From Brenneria izbisi (GTDB taxonomy: Bacteria; Pseudomonadota; Gammaproteobacteria; Enterobacterales; Enterobacteriaceae): a DNA stretch of 64,000 nucleotides. The position numbers were made by a program, and so were the translations under genes. Positions 8,531 through 18,154 of this stretch are shown here, in pieces (within the stretch, counting starts at the first letter, position 1; each line of letters opens with the position of its first letter). The notes beneath the pieces were generated by a model. That model ran no database searches. It was given only the letters and a program-made list of their open reading frames with translations, and was not told where the DNA came from. Location of the stretch: the NCBI RefSeq assembly GCF_025840185.1, contig NZ_JAMPJU010000004.1, forward strand, positions 62,001 through 126,000, in the 5' to 3' direction.

Positions 8531-9457
8531 ATGAACCATCAGGTCACGCAAATTACGGTGTGTGGCGGCGGATTGATGGGCAGCGGCATTGCTCAGATCT
8601 TTGCGGCTAATGACGTCAACGTCACTATTTATGATATCGATGCCAGCGTGTATGCCGCACCGCAAACCATTCGCGCCAATATGCAACGCCTACAGGATGA
8701 TGAGCGTCGAATTGAGCAAGTGCTTGCCCGTATCACTTTCAGTGACCGGCTGGCTGAGGCGATTGTCGGGGCGCAAATCGTCTTCGAATGCGTGCCGGAA
8801 AAGCTGGCGCTCAAGCAGCAGCTATTTCATGAACTGGACGCGATGTGTCCGCCTGAAACCATCCTGGCCTCCAACACATCTGTTATCAGCATCAGTGAAA
8901 TCGCCCGCGACGTGCGGCATAAGCAGCGTGTGCTCGGTACTCATTTCTGGAATCCGGCATTTTTGATCCCGTTGGTGGAGGTTATTCGCACCGAATGGAC
9001 GAACGAAGATGAATTTGAGCGCATGGTGTCTGTTCTCGCCTGGGCAGGAAAACGTCCGGTCAGGGTCAACAAAGATATACCGGGATTTCTGGTCAATCGT
9101 CTACAGCATGCCCTGTGGCGAGAAGCTATCTATCTGGTGGAGCAGGGTATTGCCGATGCGCAAACGGTGGACGAAGGCATTCGTTTTGGCTTCGGGCTAC
9201 GCCTGCCAACGCTGGGGCCGCTGGAAAATGCCGATATGGTGGGGACTGACCTGACACTGGCTATTCACGACTATATTTTCCCTCATCTGAATAACGCCAC
9301 GACGCCTTCCCCGTTGCTGCGCCAACTGGTGTCAGAAGGCAAGCTGGGCTTTAAATCCGGCGAGGGTTTCCAGTCGTGGGATGCCGCATCAATCAATGAA
9401 AGTCGTGAGCGGCTACTGAAGTATCTGCAACGCATCAATCAGATCACAGAGGAGTAA
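8531..9457 (+). CDS. 3-hydroxyacyl-CoA dehydrogenase family protein
   Basis: A 308-residue NAD-dependent dehydrogenase with the Rossmann motif CGGGLMGSGIAQ at residues 11-22, the SNTS segment, HFWNPAFLIPLVEV near residue 140, and KDIPGFLVNRLQHAL. Length and layout fit the group containing 3-hydroxybutyryl-CoA dehydrogenase, L-carnitine dehydrogenase and L-gulonate dehydrogenase. A partner beta-keto acid cleavage enzyme favours oxidation of a free 3-hydroxy acid, as in carnitine degradation, over a CoA ester; that is inference. The start at 8531 follows GGAGAAGGGC; the reading frame is open upstream into the SDR, but those residues are not part of the family. Confidence 0.88.
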   Translation: MNHQVTQITVCGGGLMGSGIAQIFAANDVNVTIYDIDASVYAAPQTIRANMQRLQDDERRIEQVLARITFSDRLAEAIVGAQIVFECVPEKLALKQQLFHELDAMCPPETILASNTSVISISEIARDVRHKQRVLGTHFWNPAFLIPLVEVIRTEWTNEDEFERMVSVLAWAGKRPVRVNKDIPGFLVNRLQHALWREAIYLVEQGIADAQTVDEGIRFGFGLRLPTLGPLENADMVGTDLTLAIHDYIFPHLNNATTPSPLLRQLVSEGKLGFKSGEGFQSWDAASINESRERLLKYLQRINQITEE

Positions 9458-9461
9458 TATC

Positions 9462-10400
9462 ATGGGTAAGAAAATCTTTGTCGATTTAACACATCCTTTT
9501 AGCGCCGATACCCCTCGCTGGCCTTATTTTGATAAGCCAGTGATCGACAGCGCGCATACCATGGCGAAGGGCGGGGTATTAACTCAGAAAATTTCTTGCA
9601 CCATGCATACCGGGACACACTGTGATGCGCCCCGCCATGTGATGGAAGTGGAATTTGATGGCAAAAGAGCGCGTTATACACATGAAATGCCGGTAGATGC
9701 TTATACCGGTGACGCCATTTGTCTGGAAATCAAGATCGGACGCTGGGAGCTTATTCAGCCGGAACATCTGGAAGACGCCTGCAAGCGTGCAAATATTAAA
9801 GCTGAAGAATTAGCTGGCATGGTGGTGTGCCTGAATACCGGTATGCACCGTAAATTTGATGATTCCAAAGAGTATTACCACTATTCCTGCGGCACAGGCG
9901 TCGAAGCCGGAAAATGGTTCGTCAAGCATAACGTCAAATGCGTGGCGATGGATATGCAGGCGCTTGACCACCCATTACATACGGCAATAGGCAATAATGG
10001 TGCGACACGGATGAATCTACTCGGTGCATCGGGTCGTCCGGTGACTGAAGAATATATTGAGCAGTTTGGCGAGGCGGCTTATGCGGAATTTGATAAAGAT
10101 CTGTATATCAAATTGCATGGTCAGGAAGCCTATGACGCCAAGTTTGGCGATCTTGAAGCCATCGGTTGCTGGGGAACCTGGGAACCGTGCCACAAGCAGA
10201 TGCTGGGCCACGGCATTGTCGGTGTGGAGAATCTCGGCGGGGATTTGGATAAAGTCGCGGGTAAACGGTTCCGATTTTTCTGTTTTCCCCTGCGCTGGTA
10301 TTTAGGTGATGGTTCGATGGTGCGCTGCGTCGCGGAAATTGATGAAGACGATATTCTCGACGTACCGGACAGATCATATAGCTATGGCGGCTGTATTTAA
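9462..10400 (+). CDS. Cyclase-family metal-dependent hydrolase
   Basis: A 312-residue protein of the cyclase/kynurenine-formamidase superfamily, recognised by the metal-binding motif HTGTHCDAPRH (residues about 48-58). Known members hydrolyse amide or cyclic amide bonds, for instance kynurenine formamidase and isatin hydrolase. This protein is about 100 residues longer than KynB and has a C-terminal extension with W, C and H residues (IGCWGTWEPCHKQ). The ATG lies after GAGGAGTAATATC. In the operon it probably opens a ring or removes an amide or lactone group from the imported compound. A 212-base gap follows before the thiolase. Confidence 0.82.
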   Translation: MGKKIFVDLTHPFSADTPRWPYFDKPVIDSAHTMAKGGVLTQKISCTMHTGTHCDAPRHVMEVEFDGKRARYTHEMPVDAYTGDAICLEIKIGRWELIQPEHLEDACKRANIKAEELAGMVVCLNTGMHRKFDDSKEYYHYSCGTGVEAGKWFVKHNVKCVAMDMQALDHPLHTAIGNNGATRMNLLGASGRPVTEEYIEQFGEAAYAEFDKDLYIKLHGQEAYDAKFGDLEAIGCWGTWEPCHKQMLGHGIVGVENLGGDLDKVAGKRFRFFCFPLRWYLGDGSMVRCVAEIDEDDILDVPDRSYSYGGCI

Positions 10401-10535
10401 TTGAATATTAAATCACGCAAATCAATCTCAATATATATCGTCAGATAGTCATCAAATCTGTTTTATTTGCGTCATATTCCGTCACCCGGTGATTTAACTG
10501 AAAACGAATGGGCGTAAGAAAATAATCAACGCGCT

Positions 10536-10562
10536 GGTTCACCATTTATTTAATGATGAACC
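10536..10562 (+). promoter_or_regulatory. Imperfect palindrome with repeated 18-bp element, copy 2
   Basis: GGTTCACCATT (10536-10546) and AATGATGAACC (10552-10562) form a stem with one G-T pair around a TATTT spacer. Bases 10538-10555 match 3363-3380 with one difference. It lies 51 bases before the thiolase start, in the only gap over 200 bases inside the operon. That position suits an operator for an internal promoter or an attenuating hairpin. The remainder of 10401-10612 is AT-rich and otherwise featureless. Confidence 0.45.
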
Positions 10563-10612
10563 ATGACGTAGCTATCGACAATATATCACTCTGTAACCCG
10601 AGGACTATTTAT

Positions 10613-11803
10613 ATGGGTATGAAGGATGTTGTCATTGTCAGCGCAGCCCGTACGCCAATTGGTTGTTTCGGTGGCGCACTAAAAGATCTCTCCGCCATCC
10701 AGTTAGGTGAATATGCCGTCTCAGCCGCGATATCGCGCGCAGCAATAAAAGCGAGCGAGGTTGATGAGGTCATTATGGGGAATGTGCTCGGCGCCGGTTT
10801 GGGCCAGAACATTGCCCGTCAGGTGGCCATTAGCGCCGGCATTCCCTTTGAAAAAAGCGCCTTTAGCGTCAGTAAAGTGTGCGGATCAGGGTTGAAAGCG
10901 GTCATTCTTGGGGCTCAGGCCATTGCCCTGGGGGATGCGGAGGTTGTGGTCGCTGGCGGCACAGAAAGTATGAGTAACACGATGTACCTCGCTTCTGCCG
11001 CTCGTTGGGGGCAACGGATGGGCGATAGCGCACTGGTAGACAGCCTGCTTAGCGACGGTTTAACAGATGCGTTTTCTGGCGAGCATATGGGCAATACCGC
11101 CGAAAATCTGGCGCAGAAATATCATCTCACCCGCGAGGCGCTGGACGCCTATGCCGCAGAAAGCCAGCAGCGGGCGGAATGGGCGCAAAAGAACGATCGC
11201 TTTGATAACGAAATCGTGCCGATCAAGATCATCAGACGTACAGAAGAACGCTGCATCAACGCCGACGAGTTCCCTCGTCACGGCACAACAGCGGAATCCC
11301 TTTCACGTCTGCGGCCAGCTTTCCGCCCGGAAGGGGTGGTCACGGCGGGAAATTCCTCCGGTATTAATGATGGCGCTGCCGCACTGGTACTGATGAGCCG
11401 GGAAAAGGCGCAGGCGTTACAGCTTCAGCCACTGGTTGTCATCCGCGCCTGGGGCGGCGGCGGCGTCGACCCGAAGATCATGGGGTACGGCCCGGTGCCG
11501 GCTACCCGGCTGGCGTTGGAGAAAGCAGGTTTGCGCGTGGAGGATCTCGACCTCATTGAGGCGAACGAAGCCTTTGCCGCACAGTCGCTGAGCGTGATGA
11601 AAGGATTGGGGCTTGATCCGCAAAAAACCAACGTCAACGGCGGCGCAATCGCGCTTGGACATCCTATTGGCGCTTCCGGCGCCCGGATTCTGGTCTCTCT
11701 GGTGTATGAAATGCAGCGCCGCCACGCGCGATACGGCCTTGCCACACTGTGTATCGGTGGCGGTATGGGCCTGGCGATAGTGGTGGAAAAAGAAGAATCT
11801 TGA
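10613..11803 (+). CDS. Acetyl-CoA C-acetyltransferase (thiolase)
   Basis: Cleaves acetoacetyl-CoA with CoA to two acetyl-CoA, or the reverse. The 396-residue product has the full catalytic set of biosynthetic-type thiolases: Cys90 in KVCGSGLKA, His350 in GHPIGASGAR and Cys380 in CIGGGMG, plus NEAFAAQ. I placed the start at ATG 10613 after CGAGGACT; an upstream in-frame ATG at 10553 would add 20 unconserved residues. Only 10 bases separate it from the cleavage enzyme, so the two work as a unit: one consumes acetyl-CoA to form acetoacetate and the other returns acetyl-CoA. Confidence 0.95.
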   Translation: MGMKDVVIVSAARTPIGCFGGALKDLSAIQLGEYAVSAAISRAAIKASEVDEVIMGNVLGAGLGQNIARQVAISAGIPFEKSAFSVSKVCGSGLKAVILGAQAIALGDAEVVVAGGTESMSNTMYLASAARWGQRMGDSALVDSLLSDGLTDAFSGEHMGNTAENLAQKYHLTREALDAYAAESQQRAEWAQKNDRFDNEIVPIKIIRRTEERCINADEFPRHGTTAESLSRLRPAFRPEGVVTAGNSSGINDGAAALVLMSREKAQALQLQPLVVIRAWGGGGVDPKIMGYGPVPATRLALEKAGLRVEDLDLIEANEAFAAQSLSVMKGLGLDPQKTNVNGGAIALGHPIGASGARILVSLVYEMQRRHARYGLATLCIGGGMGLAIVVEKEES

Positions 11804-11813
11804 GGAGTTAATC

Positions 11814-12674
11814 ATGTCTGCTGAAAACAACGTTATTCTGACCGTCGCCTGTACCGGTGCATGGCCGCAAAAAAGCGATACCCCTTACATCCCGCTGACG
11901 CCGCAGGATCAGGCGGATGAGATCGTCCGTTGCTGCGAAGCCGGCGCGTCCATCGCCCATATTCATGTGCGTGACGATGAAGGCAAAGCGTCGATGGACT
12001 TTGATCAGTTCGTTGAAACCGTGCGTCTGGTGCGTGCGCGCTGCGATATCGTCATTAATCTGACTACCTCCGGCGGCCTCGGCCTGAGCGACGACATTCG
12101 GATGAAACCGTTCCAGTTGCTGCGCCCGGAAATGGCTTCCTTCGATGCCGGAACCATGAACTGGGCGCACGCGACGGTCTTTGAGAACAGCCCGCGTTTT
12201 CTGGAGAAACTGGCTATCAGTATGGCGGAATGCCAGGTCAAACCGGAGTTCGAGATCTTCGATGCCGGAATGATTTACAACGTACTCTATTACATGAAAA
12301 AAGGGCTGATTCAGGGACGCCCGCACTTTCAGTTCGTACTGGGCGCGCCTGGCGGCATGACGGCGGAAGTGCGTAACCTGATGTTCCTGCTTGATACCTG
12401 CAAACAGCATCTGAAGGATAATTTTAGTTGGTCAGCGTTGGGGATTGGCCGTGGACATCTGCCCATTATTTATGCGGCGCTGGCGTTGGGTGGCAATATC
12501 AGGGTGGGTATGGAAGACAATATCCTCTATCGCAAAGGCGAGTTGGCTCAGTCCAATACCTGGTTTGTCGAGCGCGTAAAACGTCTGGCGGGGGAAATGG
12601 ACAAAACCATCGCCACGCCGGATAAAACGCGCGCCATTCTGGGGCTGACACAACCGCAACCCATCACCGCCTGA
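11814..12674 (+). CDS. Beta-keto acid cleavage enzyme (BKACE)
   Basis: Member of the family formerly DUF849, whose prototype is the 3-keto-5-aminohexanoate cleavage enzyme of lysine fermentation. Reaction: beta-keto acid plus acetyl-CoA gives acetoacetate plus a new acyl-CoA. The 286 residues show the zinc ligands His49 and His51 in HIHVRD and Glu234 in VGMEDN, and the GIGRGHLP loop that contacts CoA. The family includes enzymes for 3-dehydrocarnitine and for keto-deoxyribonate, so family membership does not define the substrate. It ends the operon, and stem-loops follow. Confidence 0.92.
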   Translation: MSAENNVILTVACTGAWPQKSDTPYIPLTPQDQADEIVRCCEAGASIAHIHVRDDEGKASMDFDQFVETVRLVRARCDIVINLTTSGGLGLSDDIRMKPFQLLRPEMASFDAGTMNWAHATVFENSPRFLEKLAISMAECQVKPEFEIFDAGMIYNVLYYMKKGLIQGRPHFQFVLGAPGGMTAEVRNLMFLLDTCKQHLKDNFSWSALGIGRGHLPIIYAALALGGNIRVGMEDNILYRKGELAQSNTWFVERVKRLAGEMDKTIATPDKTRAILGLTQPQPITA

Positions 12675-12999
12675 GTTCATCCTCATGGCGCAGCAATGAG
12701 GATGTCGCGAACATCATGAACGACATTGCGGGTAGGCGCTTTTTAACCTACCTGCTGGAATATTTTAATAATTAGAATTATTAATGATTTGTGGGCCAGA
12801 ATAGGACTTTGCTTTCTTCCTGCTTCACAGGTATGATGCGTCCGCATATTCTGACCGCTGAATGACGTTTTACCGTTTGCGGGAAAGAATTCGGGAGGAA
12901 CAAACCAGAGTACATGTGCATGGTTTAATAGACGCCTTTATGTATCAATACAATAGGTTAAATTTTCAATTTCCCTCCGGTGCTATTCCTATTGATAAC
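12675..12999. other. Intergenic region between island 1 and tRNA-fMet
   Basis: No credible gene. Three structures are visible. The first is a stem CATCCTCAT (12678-12686)/ATGAGGATG (12696-12704) right after the BKACE stop. The second is GGTAGG (12731-12736)/CCTACC (12747-12752). The third is a perfect inverted repeat TTAATAATT/AATTATTAA with a 2-base spacer at 12765-12784. The first two may end or protect the island transcript, though neither has a T run. A 73-codon frame at 12862 runs into the tRNA and is rejected. Confidence 0.5.
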
Positions 13000-13028
13000 T
13001 TGCATTTTTGCGGTTGTCAGCGTAGTAT
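13000..13028 (+). promoter_or_regulatory. Sigma-70 promoter of the tRNA-fMet/rimP operon
   Basis: A -35 box TTGCAT (13000-13005) and -10 box TAGTAT (13023-13028) are separated by exactly 17 bases. Transcription would start about 10 bases before the tRNA at 13045. In E. coli the metY promoter also drives rimP-nusA-infB. Confidence 0.65.
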
Positions 13029-13044
13029 TTGCCACGTTTTCAGA

Positions 13045-13121
<77 letters not shown>

Positions 13122-13258
13122 CGTAACTTTCCTGGTTGAGTTTCTTTCAAAAAAACTGTTCAGTAAGTTTTCATCACTTCCACAGTCATTTTTGAAAGAA
13201 TCCTTAACCGAAAGTTATGCCGCGTTGTTTAGCGGTATTAGGGTCCAGTTGCATAAAG

Positions 13259-13280
13259 CCCCGATATATCGGGGTTTTTT
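13259..13280 (+). terminator. Terminator between metY and rimP
   Basis: CCCCGATATATCGGGG (13259-13274) is a perfect palindrome followed by six T. It sits 60 bases before rimP. It probably gives partial termination, since rimP has no separate promoter that I can see. Confidence 0.8.
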
Positions 13281-13340
13281 GTTATTTGGCAACAGAACTA
13301 CTGGGCTATTAAGCCCTTTTTTTATGTCTTGGGGGTGGGC

Positions 13341-13793
13341 TTGTCCACGTTAGAGCAAAAGTTAACAGAGATGATTTCAGCGCCAGTCGAAGCATTAGGT
13401 TACGAATTGGTCGGAATTGAGTTCATCCGAAGTCGCCAATCGACGCTGCGTATTTATATTGATAGTGAAGATGGGATCACTGTTGATGATTGTGCTGATG
13501 TCAGCCATCAGGTCAGTGCGGTATTGGATGTTGAGGATCCTATTACTGTCGCCTATAACCTGGAGGTATCTTCTCCAGGGCTTGAACGCCCCTTGTTCAC
13601 GGTAGAGCACTATGTGCGTTTCATCGGTGAAGAGGTCACGGTGGTGCTGCGCATGGCAGTCCAGAATCGTCGTAAATGGTTGGGCATTATCAAAGCCGTT
13701 GATGGCGAAATGATCACCATAACAGTGGAAGGTAAAGACGAAGTGTTCGCGCTGAGCAACATCCAGAAAGCGAATCTGGTACCCCACTTTTAA
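13341..13793 (+). CDS. rimP: Ribosome maturation factor RimP
   Basis: Binds free 30S subunits and is needed for late maturation. The 150-residue product starts [20 protein letters not shown] and carries the conserved [22 protein letters not shown] and [11 protein letters not shown] segments. The start is a TTG at 13341, preceded by GGGGGTGGG; this gives the length of the E. coli protein. A second in-frame TTG at 13329 would overlap that ribosome-binding site and is less likely. It is followed 21 bases later by nusA. Confidence 0.95.
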   Translation: MSTLEQKLTEMISAPVEALGYELVGIEFIRSRQSTLRIYIDSEDGITVDDCADVSHQVSAVLDVEDPITVAYNLEVSSPGLERPLFTVEHYVRFIGEEVTVVLRMAVQNRRKWLGIIKAVDGEMITITVEGKDEVFALSNIQKANLVPHF

Positions 13794-13814
13794 AGTTTGG
13801 ATGAGGCAACTAGG

Positions 13815-15344
13815 ATGAATAAAGAGATTCTGGCTGTTGTTGAAGCAGTTTCCAATGAAAAAGCCGTCCCGCGCGAGAAGATTTTTGAAGCGTTGGAAAC
13901 CGCACTGGCGACAGCAACAAAGAAAAAATACGAGCAGGAAATTGATGTCCGCGTCAGTATCGATCGCAAAACGGGCGACTTTGATACGTTCCGTCGTTGG
14001 GTGATCGTCAATGAAGTGACTCAGCCGACGCGCGAAATTACGCTGGAAGCGGCTCAATTTGAAGATCCTGCGCTCGGTGTGGGCGATTACGTCGAAGATC
14101 AGATTGAATCGGTAACGTTCGATCGTATTACCACGCAAACGGCAAAACAGGTTATTGTACAGAAAGTCCGCGAAGCTGAACGCGCCATGGTGGTTGACCA
14201 GTTCCGCGAGCAGGAAGGCGAGATTATCACTGGGGTGGTGAAGAAAGTCAGCCGTGATAATATTTCGCTTGAAGTCAGGCCGGTCGATGGTTCCAACACA
14301 AGTGCCGAAGCGGTCATTGGCCGTGAAGACATGCTACCTCGTGAGAATTTCCGCCCTGGCGATCGTATCCGTGGCGTTCTTTACTCGGTTCGTCCCGAAG
14401 CACGTGGCGCACAACTGTTCGTCAGTCGTTCTCGCCCGGAAATGCTGATTGAACTCTTCCGTATCGAAGTGCCGGAGATCGGTGAAGAAGTCATCGAAAT
14501 CAAGGCCGCGGCCCGCGATCCGGGTTCCCGTGCGAAAATTGCGGTGAAAACAAACGACAAGCGTATCGATCCGGTTGGCGCCTGCGTAGGTATGCGCGGC
14601 GCGCGCGTGCAGGCGGTATCCAGTGAACTGGGCGGCGAGCGTATTGATATTATTCTGTGGGATGACAATCCTGCTCAATTTGTTATCAATGCCATGGCGC
14701 CGGCCGATGTCGTCTCCATCGTGGTTGATGAAGATAGCTGTACGATGGATATTGCGGTTGAATCCAGCAATCTGGCGCAGGCGATTGGTCGTAATGGACA
14801 GAACGTGCGTCTGGCTTCCCAACTGTTAAAGCAGCATCGTTCAGATGATCGTTGGGAACTGAACGTGATGACGGTAGAAGATCTTCAGGCAAAGCATCAG
14901 GCTGAAGCGCATGCCGCTATCGATGTCTTCACCAAGCACCTTGATATTGATGAAGAGTTCGCCACGGTGCTGGTCGAGGAAGGCTTCTCTTCTCTTGAAG
15001 AACTGGCCTATGTGCCGATTAAAGAACTGCAAGCTATCGAAGGTCTTGATGAAGAGACCATTGAAGCCTTGCGCGAACGGGCTAAAGCCGCGTTGACCAC
15101 GCTGGCGTTGGCGCACGAAGAAAGTCGCGGTGATGGCCAACCCGCGGACGATTTGCTCAGTTTACCTGGCCTGTCGCGTGAGATGGCATTCAAGCTGGCG
15201 GCACGCGGTGTTTGTACGCTGGAAGATCTTGCTGAGCAGGGCGTTGACGATCTGACGGATATTGAAGAACTGGATAATGAAAAAGCGGGTGAGCTGATAA
15301 TGGCGGCCCGAAATATCTGTTGGTTTGGCGACGACAACGAATAA
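13815..15344 (+). CDS. nusA: Transcription termination/antitermination factor NusA
   Basis: RNA-polymerase-associated factor that modulates pausing, termination and antitermination. The 509 residues follow the family order: N-terminal polymerase-binding domain about 1-130, S1 domain about 135-200 ([20 protein letters not shown]), two KH domains about 230-350 ([31 protein letters not shown]), and two acidic C-terminal repeats rich in E and D. It is about 14 residues longer than E. coli NusA. I took the ATG at 13815 ([12 protein letters not shown]), the family N-terminus; six extra in-frame codons upstream are not conserved. Confidence 0.97.
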   Translation: MNKEILAVVEAVSNEKAVPREKIFEALETALATATKKKYEQEIDVRVSIDRKTGDFDTFRRWVIVNEVTQPTREITLEAAQFEDPALGVGDYVEDQIESVTFDRITTQTAKQVIVQKVREAERAMVVDQFREQEGEIITGVVKKVSRDNISLEVRPVDGSNTSAEAVIGREDMLPRENFRPGDRIRGVLYSVRPEARGAQLFVSRSRPEMLIELFRIEVPEIGEEVIEIKAAARDPGSRAKIAVKTNDKRIDPVGACVGMRGARVQAVSSELGGERIDIILWDDNPAQFVINAMAPADVVSIVVDEDSCTMDIAVESSNLAQAIGRNGQNVRLASQLLKQHRSDDRWELNVMTVEDLQAKHQAEAHAAIDVFTKHLDIDEEFATVLVEEGFSSLEELAYVPIKELQAIEGLDEETIEALRERAKAALTTLALAHEESRGDGQPADDLLSLPGLSREMAFKLAARGVCTLEDLAEQGVDDLTDIEELDNEKAGELIMAARNICWFGDDNE

Positions 15345-15369
15345 CGAACTGTAGCAGGAAAGGAACAGC

Positions 15370-18078
15370 ATGACAGATGTAACCGTAAAATCGCTGGCCA
15401 CAGAGATTCAGACTTCGGTTGACCGCCTGATACAGCAGTTTGCTGATGCGGGAATTACCAAGTCTGCATCAGATTCTGTGACTCAGCATGAAAAAGAAAC
15501 ATTATTGGCGCACCTTAACCGTGATCGCGGGAGTGTGCCTGGTAAACTGACGTTGCAACGTAAAACGCGCAGCACATTGAATATTCCAAGCACTGGCGGT
15601 AAGAGTAAGTCGGTGCAGATCGAAGTCCGCAAGAAACGCACTTATGTAAAACGCGATCCTATGGATGCCCAACAACAGGCGGAAGAGGAAGAGCTGGCAC
15701 GGCGTGAAGCGGAAGAACAGGCGCAACGCGCAGCTGAAGAGCAGACTAAACGCGAGGCTGAAGAGAAAGCCAAGCATGAAACTGCTGAAAAAGCTAAACG
15801 TGCTGCCGAAGAGCAAGCCAAACGTGAGGCCGCCGAAAAAGCTAAGCGTGATGTAGCGGAAAAAGAAAAAGTGACGAATCAACAAAACGAGAGTATGACC
15901 AAACCGGCTCAGGCTGAGAAAGCGAAACGCGAAGCTGAGGCTGCGGAACTCAAGCGTAAAGCGGAAGAAACTGCCCGCCTTAAAGTTGAGGAAGAGGCTC
16001 GACGTATCGCGGAAGAAGCCCGTCGTATGGCGGAAGAAAATGCCGGACGGTGGGAAGCGGAAAGCAATAAGCCTGAAGAAGCCGCAGATTATCACGTCAC
16101 CACGTCTCATCACGCCCGTGAAGCGGAAGATGAAAGCGACCGTCAGGTCGAAGGTGAGCGCCGCAGCCGTGTTCGTAGCAAAACAACCAAGCAGAAGAAA
16201 GGCAATCGCCTGTCCGAGTCTAAAGCCGATCGCGAAGAAGCGCGTGCCGTTACCCGTGGCGGTAAAGGCAAACGTAAACCCAGTACGTTGCAGCAGAGCT
16301 TCAACAAACCTGTTCAGGCGGTTAACCGTGATGTGGTCATCGGCGAGACGGTGACTGTCGCTGAATTAGCCAACAAAATGGCGGTTAAAGGCTCTCAGGT
16401 TATCAAAGCGATGATGAAACTGGGTGCGATGGCGACCATCAACCAGGTTATCGATCAGGAAACCGCGCAACTGGTAGCGGAAGAAATGGGTCACAAAGTG
16501 ATTCTGCGCCGTGAAAACGAGTTGGAAGAATCGGTAATGAGCGATCGTGATACGGGCGCCGCCGCGGAGTCTCGCGCGCCTGTCGTGACCATTATGGGTC
16601 ACGTCGACCATGGTAAAACCTCACTGCTGGACTACATCCGCTCAACCAAGGTTGCGGCTGGCGAAGCGGGCGGAATTACCCAGCACATCGGTGCTTATCA
16701 CGTTGAAACCGATAACGGCATGATCACCTTCCTCGATACCCCTGGACACGCCGCGTTTACCGCAATGCGTGCTCGTGGTGCTCAGGCAACGGATATCGTG
16801 GTGTTGGTCGTTGCGGCAGATGACGGCGTGATGCCTCAGACAATCGAAGCTATTCAGCATGCGAAAGCGGCTCAGGTGCCGGTTGTGGTGGCGGTGAACA
16901 AAATTGATAAACCGGAAGCCGATCCGGATCGGGTGAAAACCGAGTTGTCCCAGTACGGTATTATGCCGGAAGAGTGGGGCGGCGAATCTCAGTTTGTGCA
17001 TGTGTCCGCAAAAGCTGGCACTGGCATCGACGAACTGCTGGACGCGATCCTGTTGCAAGCCGAAGTGCTTGAACTGAAAGCGATTCGCAGCGGCATGGCC
17101 AGCGGCGTAGTCATTGAATCCTTCCTGGATAAAGGTCGTGGTCCGGTTGCGACCGTTCTGGTGCGTGAAGGTACGCTCAATAAAGGCGATATCGTTCTGT
17201 GCGGCTTTGAATATGGTCGTGTGCGCGCCATGCGCGATGAACTGGGCCGTGAAATTATTTCTGCGGGGCCGTCGATTCCGGTTGAAATTCTGGGGTTGTC
17301 AGGCGTGCCCGCCGCGGGTGATGAAGCGACGGTGGTGCGTGATGAGAAGAAAGCACGTGAAGTGGCGCTCTATCGTCAGGGCAAATTCCGTGAAGTCAAA
17401 CTGGCGCGTCAGCAGAAATCCAAACTGGAAAACATGTTCGCCAACATGACGGAAGGTGAAGTTTCTGAATTGAATATCGTACTGAAGTCCGATGTTCAGG
17501 GCTCTTGTGAAGCCATTTCCGATTCACTACAGAAACTGTCTACCGATGAAGTGAAAGTGAAGATTGTTGGTTCCGGCGTGGGAGGCATCACGGAAACCGA
17601 CGCAACACTGGCTGCGGCTTCAAATGCGATTATCCTTGGCTTTAACGTTCGCGCCGATGCGTCCGCCCGTCGTATTGTTGAAGCGGAAAGTCTGGATCTG
17701 CGTTACTACTCCGTAATCTATGACCTGATTGATGAAGTCAAACAGGCGATGAGCGGTATGCTGGCGCCGGAATACAAGCAAGAGATCATCGGTCTGGCGG
17801 AAGTGCGTGATGTGTTCAAGTCACCGAAGTTTGGCGCGATCGCGGGTTGTATGGTCACGGAAGGTGTGGTCAAACGTCACAACAAGATCCGTGTATTGCG
17901 TGACAACGTGGTGATCTACGAAGGCGAACTGGAATCTCTGCGCCGCTTCAAAGATGACGTTAACGAAGTTCGTAACGGTATGGAATGTGGTATCGGCGTG
18001 AAGAACTACAATGACGTCCGTTCAGGCGATGTAATCGAAGTCTTTGAAACCATTGAGATTAAACGCACTATCGCTTAA
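15370..18078 (+). CDS. infB: Translation initiation factor IF-2
   Basis: GTPase that brings initiator fMet-tRNA to the 30S subunit and promotes subunit joining. It has 902 residues. The N-terminus is followed by a long charged, Ala/Glu/Lys-rich helical region (about 98-240). The G domain starts near 400 with [18 protein letters not shown] and NKIDKP motifs, followed by domains II-IV ending IKRTIA. The ribosome-binding site GGAAAGGAA precedes the ATG. Internal in-frame starts for shorter forms appear conserved at 15871 and 15895 and are listed separately. Full length and ordinary. Confidence 0.98.
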   Translation: MTDVTVKSLATEIQTSVDRLIQQFADAGITKSASDSVTQHEKETLLAHLNRDRGSVPGKLTLQRKTRSTLNIPSTGGKSKSVQIEVRKKRTYVKRDPMDAQQQAEEEELARREAEEQAQRAAEEQTKREAEEKAKHETAEKAKRAAEEQAKREAAEKAKRDVAEKEKVTNQQNESMTKPAQAEKAKREAEAAELKRKAEETARLKVEEEARRIAEEARRMAEENAGRWEAESNKPEEAADYHVTTSHHAREAEDESDRQVEGERRSRVRSKTTKQKKGNRLSESKADREEARAVTRGGKGKRKPSTLQQSFNKPVQAVNRDVVIGETVTVAELANKMAVKGSQVIKAMMKLGAMATINQVIDQETAQLVAEEMGHKVILRRENELEESVMSDRDTGAAAESRAPVVTIMGHVDHGKTSLLDYIRSTKVAAGEAGGITQHIGAYHVETDNGMITFLDTPGHAAFTAMRARGAQATDIVVLVVAADDGVMPQTIEAIQHAKAAQVPVVVAVNKIDKPEADPDRVKTELSQYGIMPEEWGGESQFVHVSAKAGTGIDELLDAILLQAEVLELKAIRSGMASGVVIESFLDKGRGPVATVLVREGTLNKGDIVLCGFEYGRVRAMRDELGREIISAGPSIPVEILGLSGVPAAGDEATVVRDEKKAREVALYRQGKFREVKLARQQKSKLENMFANMTEGEVSELNIVLKSDVQGSCEAISDSLQKLSTDEVKVKIVGSGVGGITETDATLAAASNAIILGFNVRADASARRIVEAESLDLRYYSVIYDLIDEVKQAMSGMLAPEYKQEIIGLAEVRDVFKSPKFGAIAGCMVTEGVVKRHNKIRVLRDNVVIYEGELESLRRFKDDVNEVRNGMECGIGVKNYNDVRSGDVIEVFETIEIKRTIA
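15871..15897 (+). other. Probable internal start codons for IF2-2 and IF2-3
   Basis: In E. coli infB two shorter isoforms start inside the gene. Here an in-frame GTG at 15871 (codon 168, VTNQQNES) and an ATG at 15895 (codon 176, MTKPAQAEK) fall at the equivalent sites, after an A/G-rich stretch GCGGAAAAAGAAAAA. The surrounding protein is much less conserved than these two codons. Confidence 0.55.
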
Positions 18079-18112
18079 TGCGCTCTTGCGCGGCGCAGTG
18101 GGTTGTTTGTAA

Positions 18113-18138
18113 GGGGGGGCCTGGCGCCCCCCGATTTT
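18113..18138 (+). terminator. GC hairpin between infB and rbfA
   Basis: Seven G (18113-18119) then C pair with the CGCCCCCC block around 18124-18132 over a short CTGG loop, followed by GATTTTT. It lies inside the operon, 17 bases before rbfA, so it is more likely a partial terminator or 3'-end stabiliser than an operon end. Confidence 0.5.
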
Positions 18139-18154
18139 TAATTGAGGATTGAAT

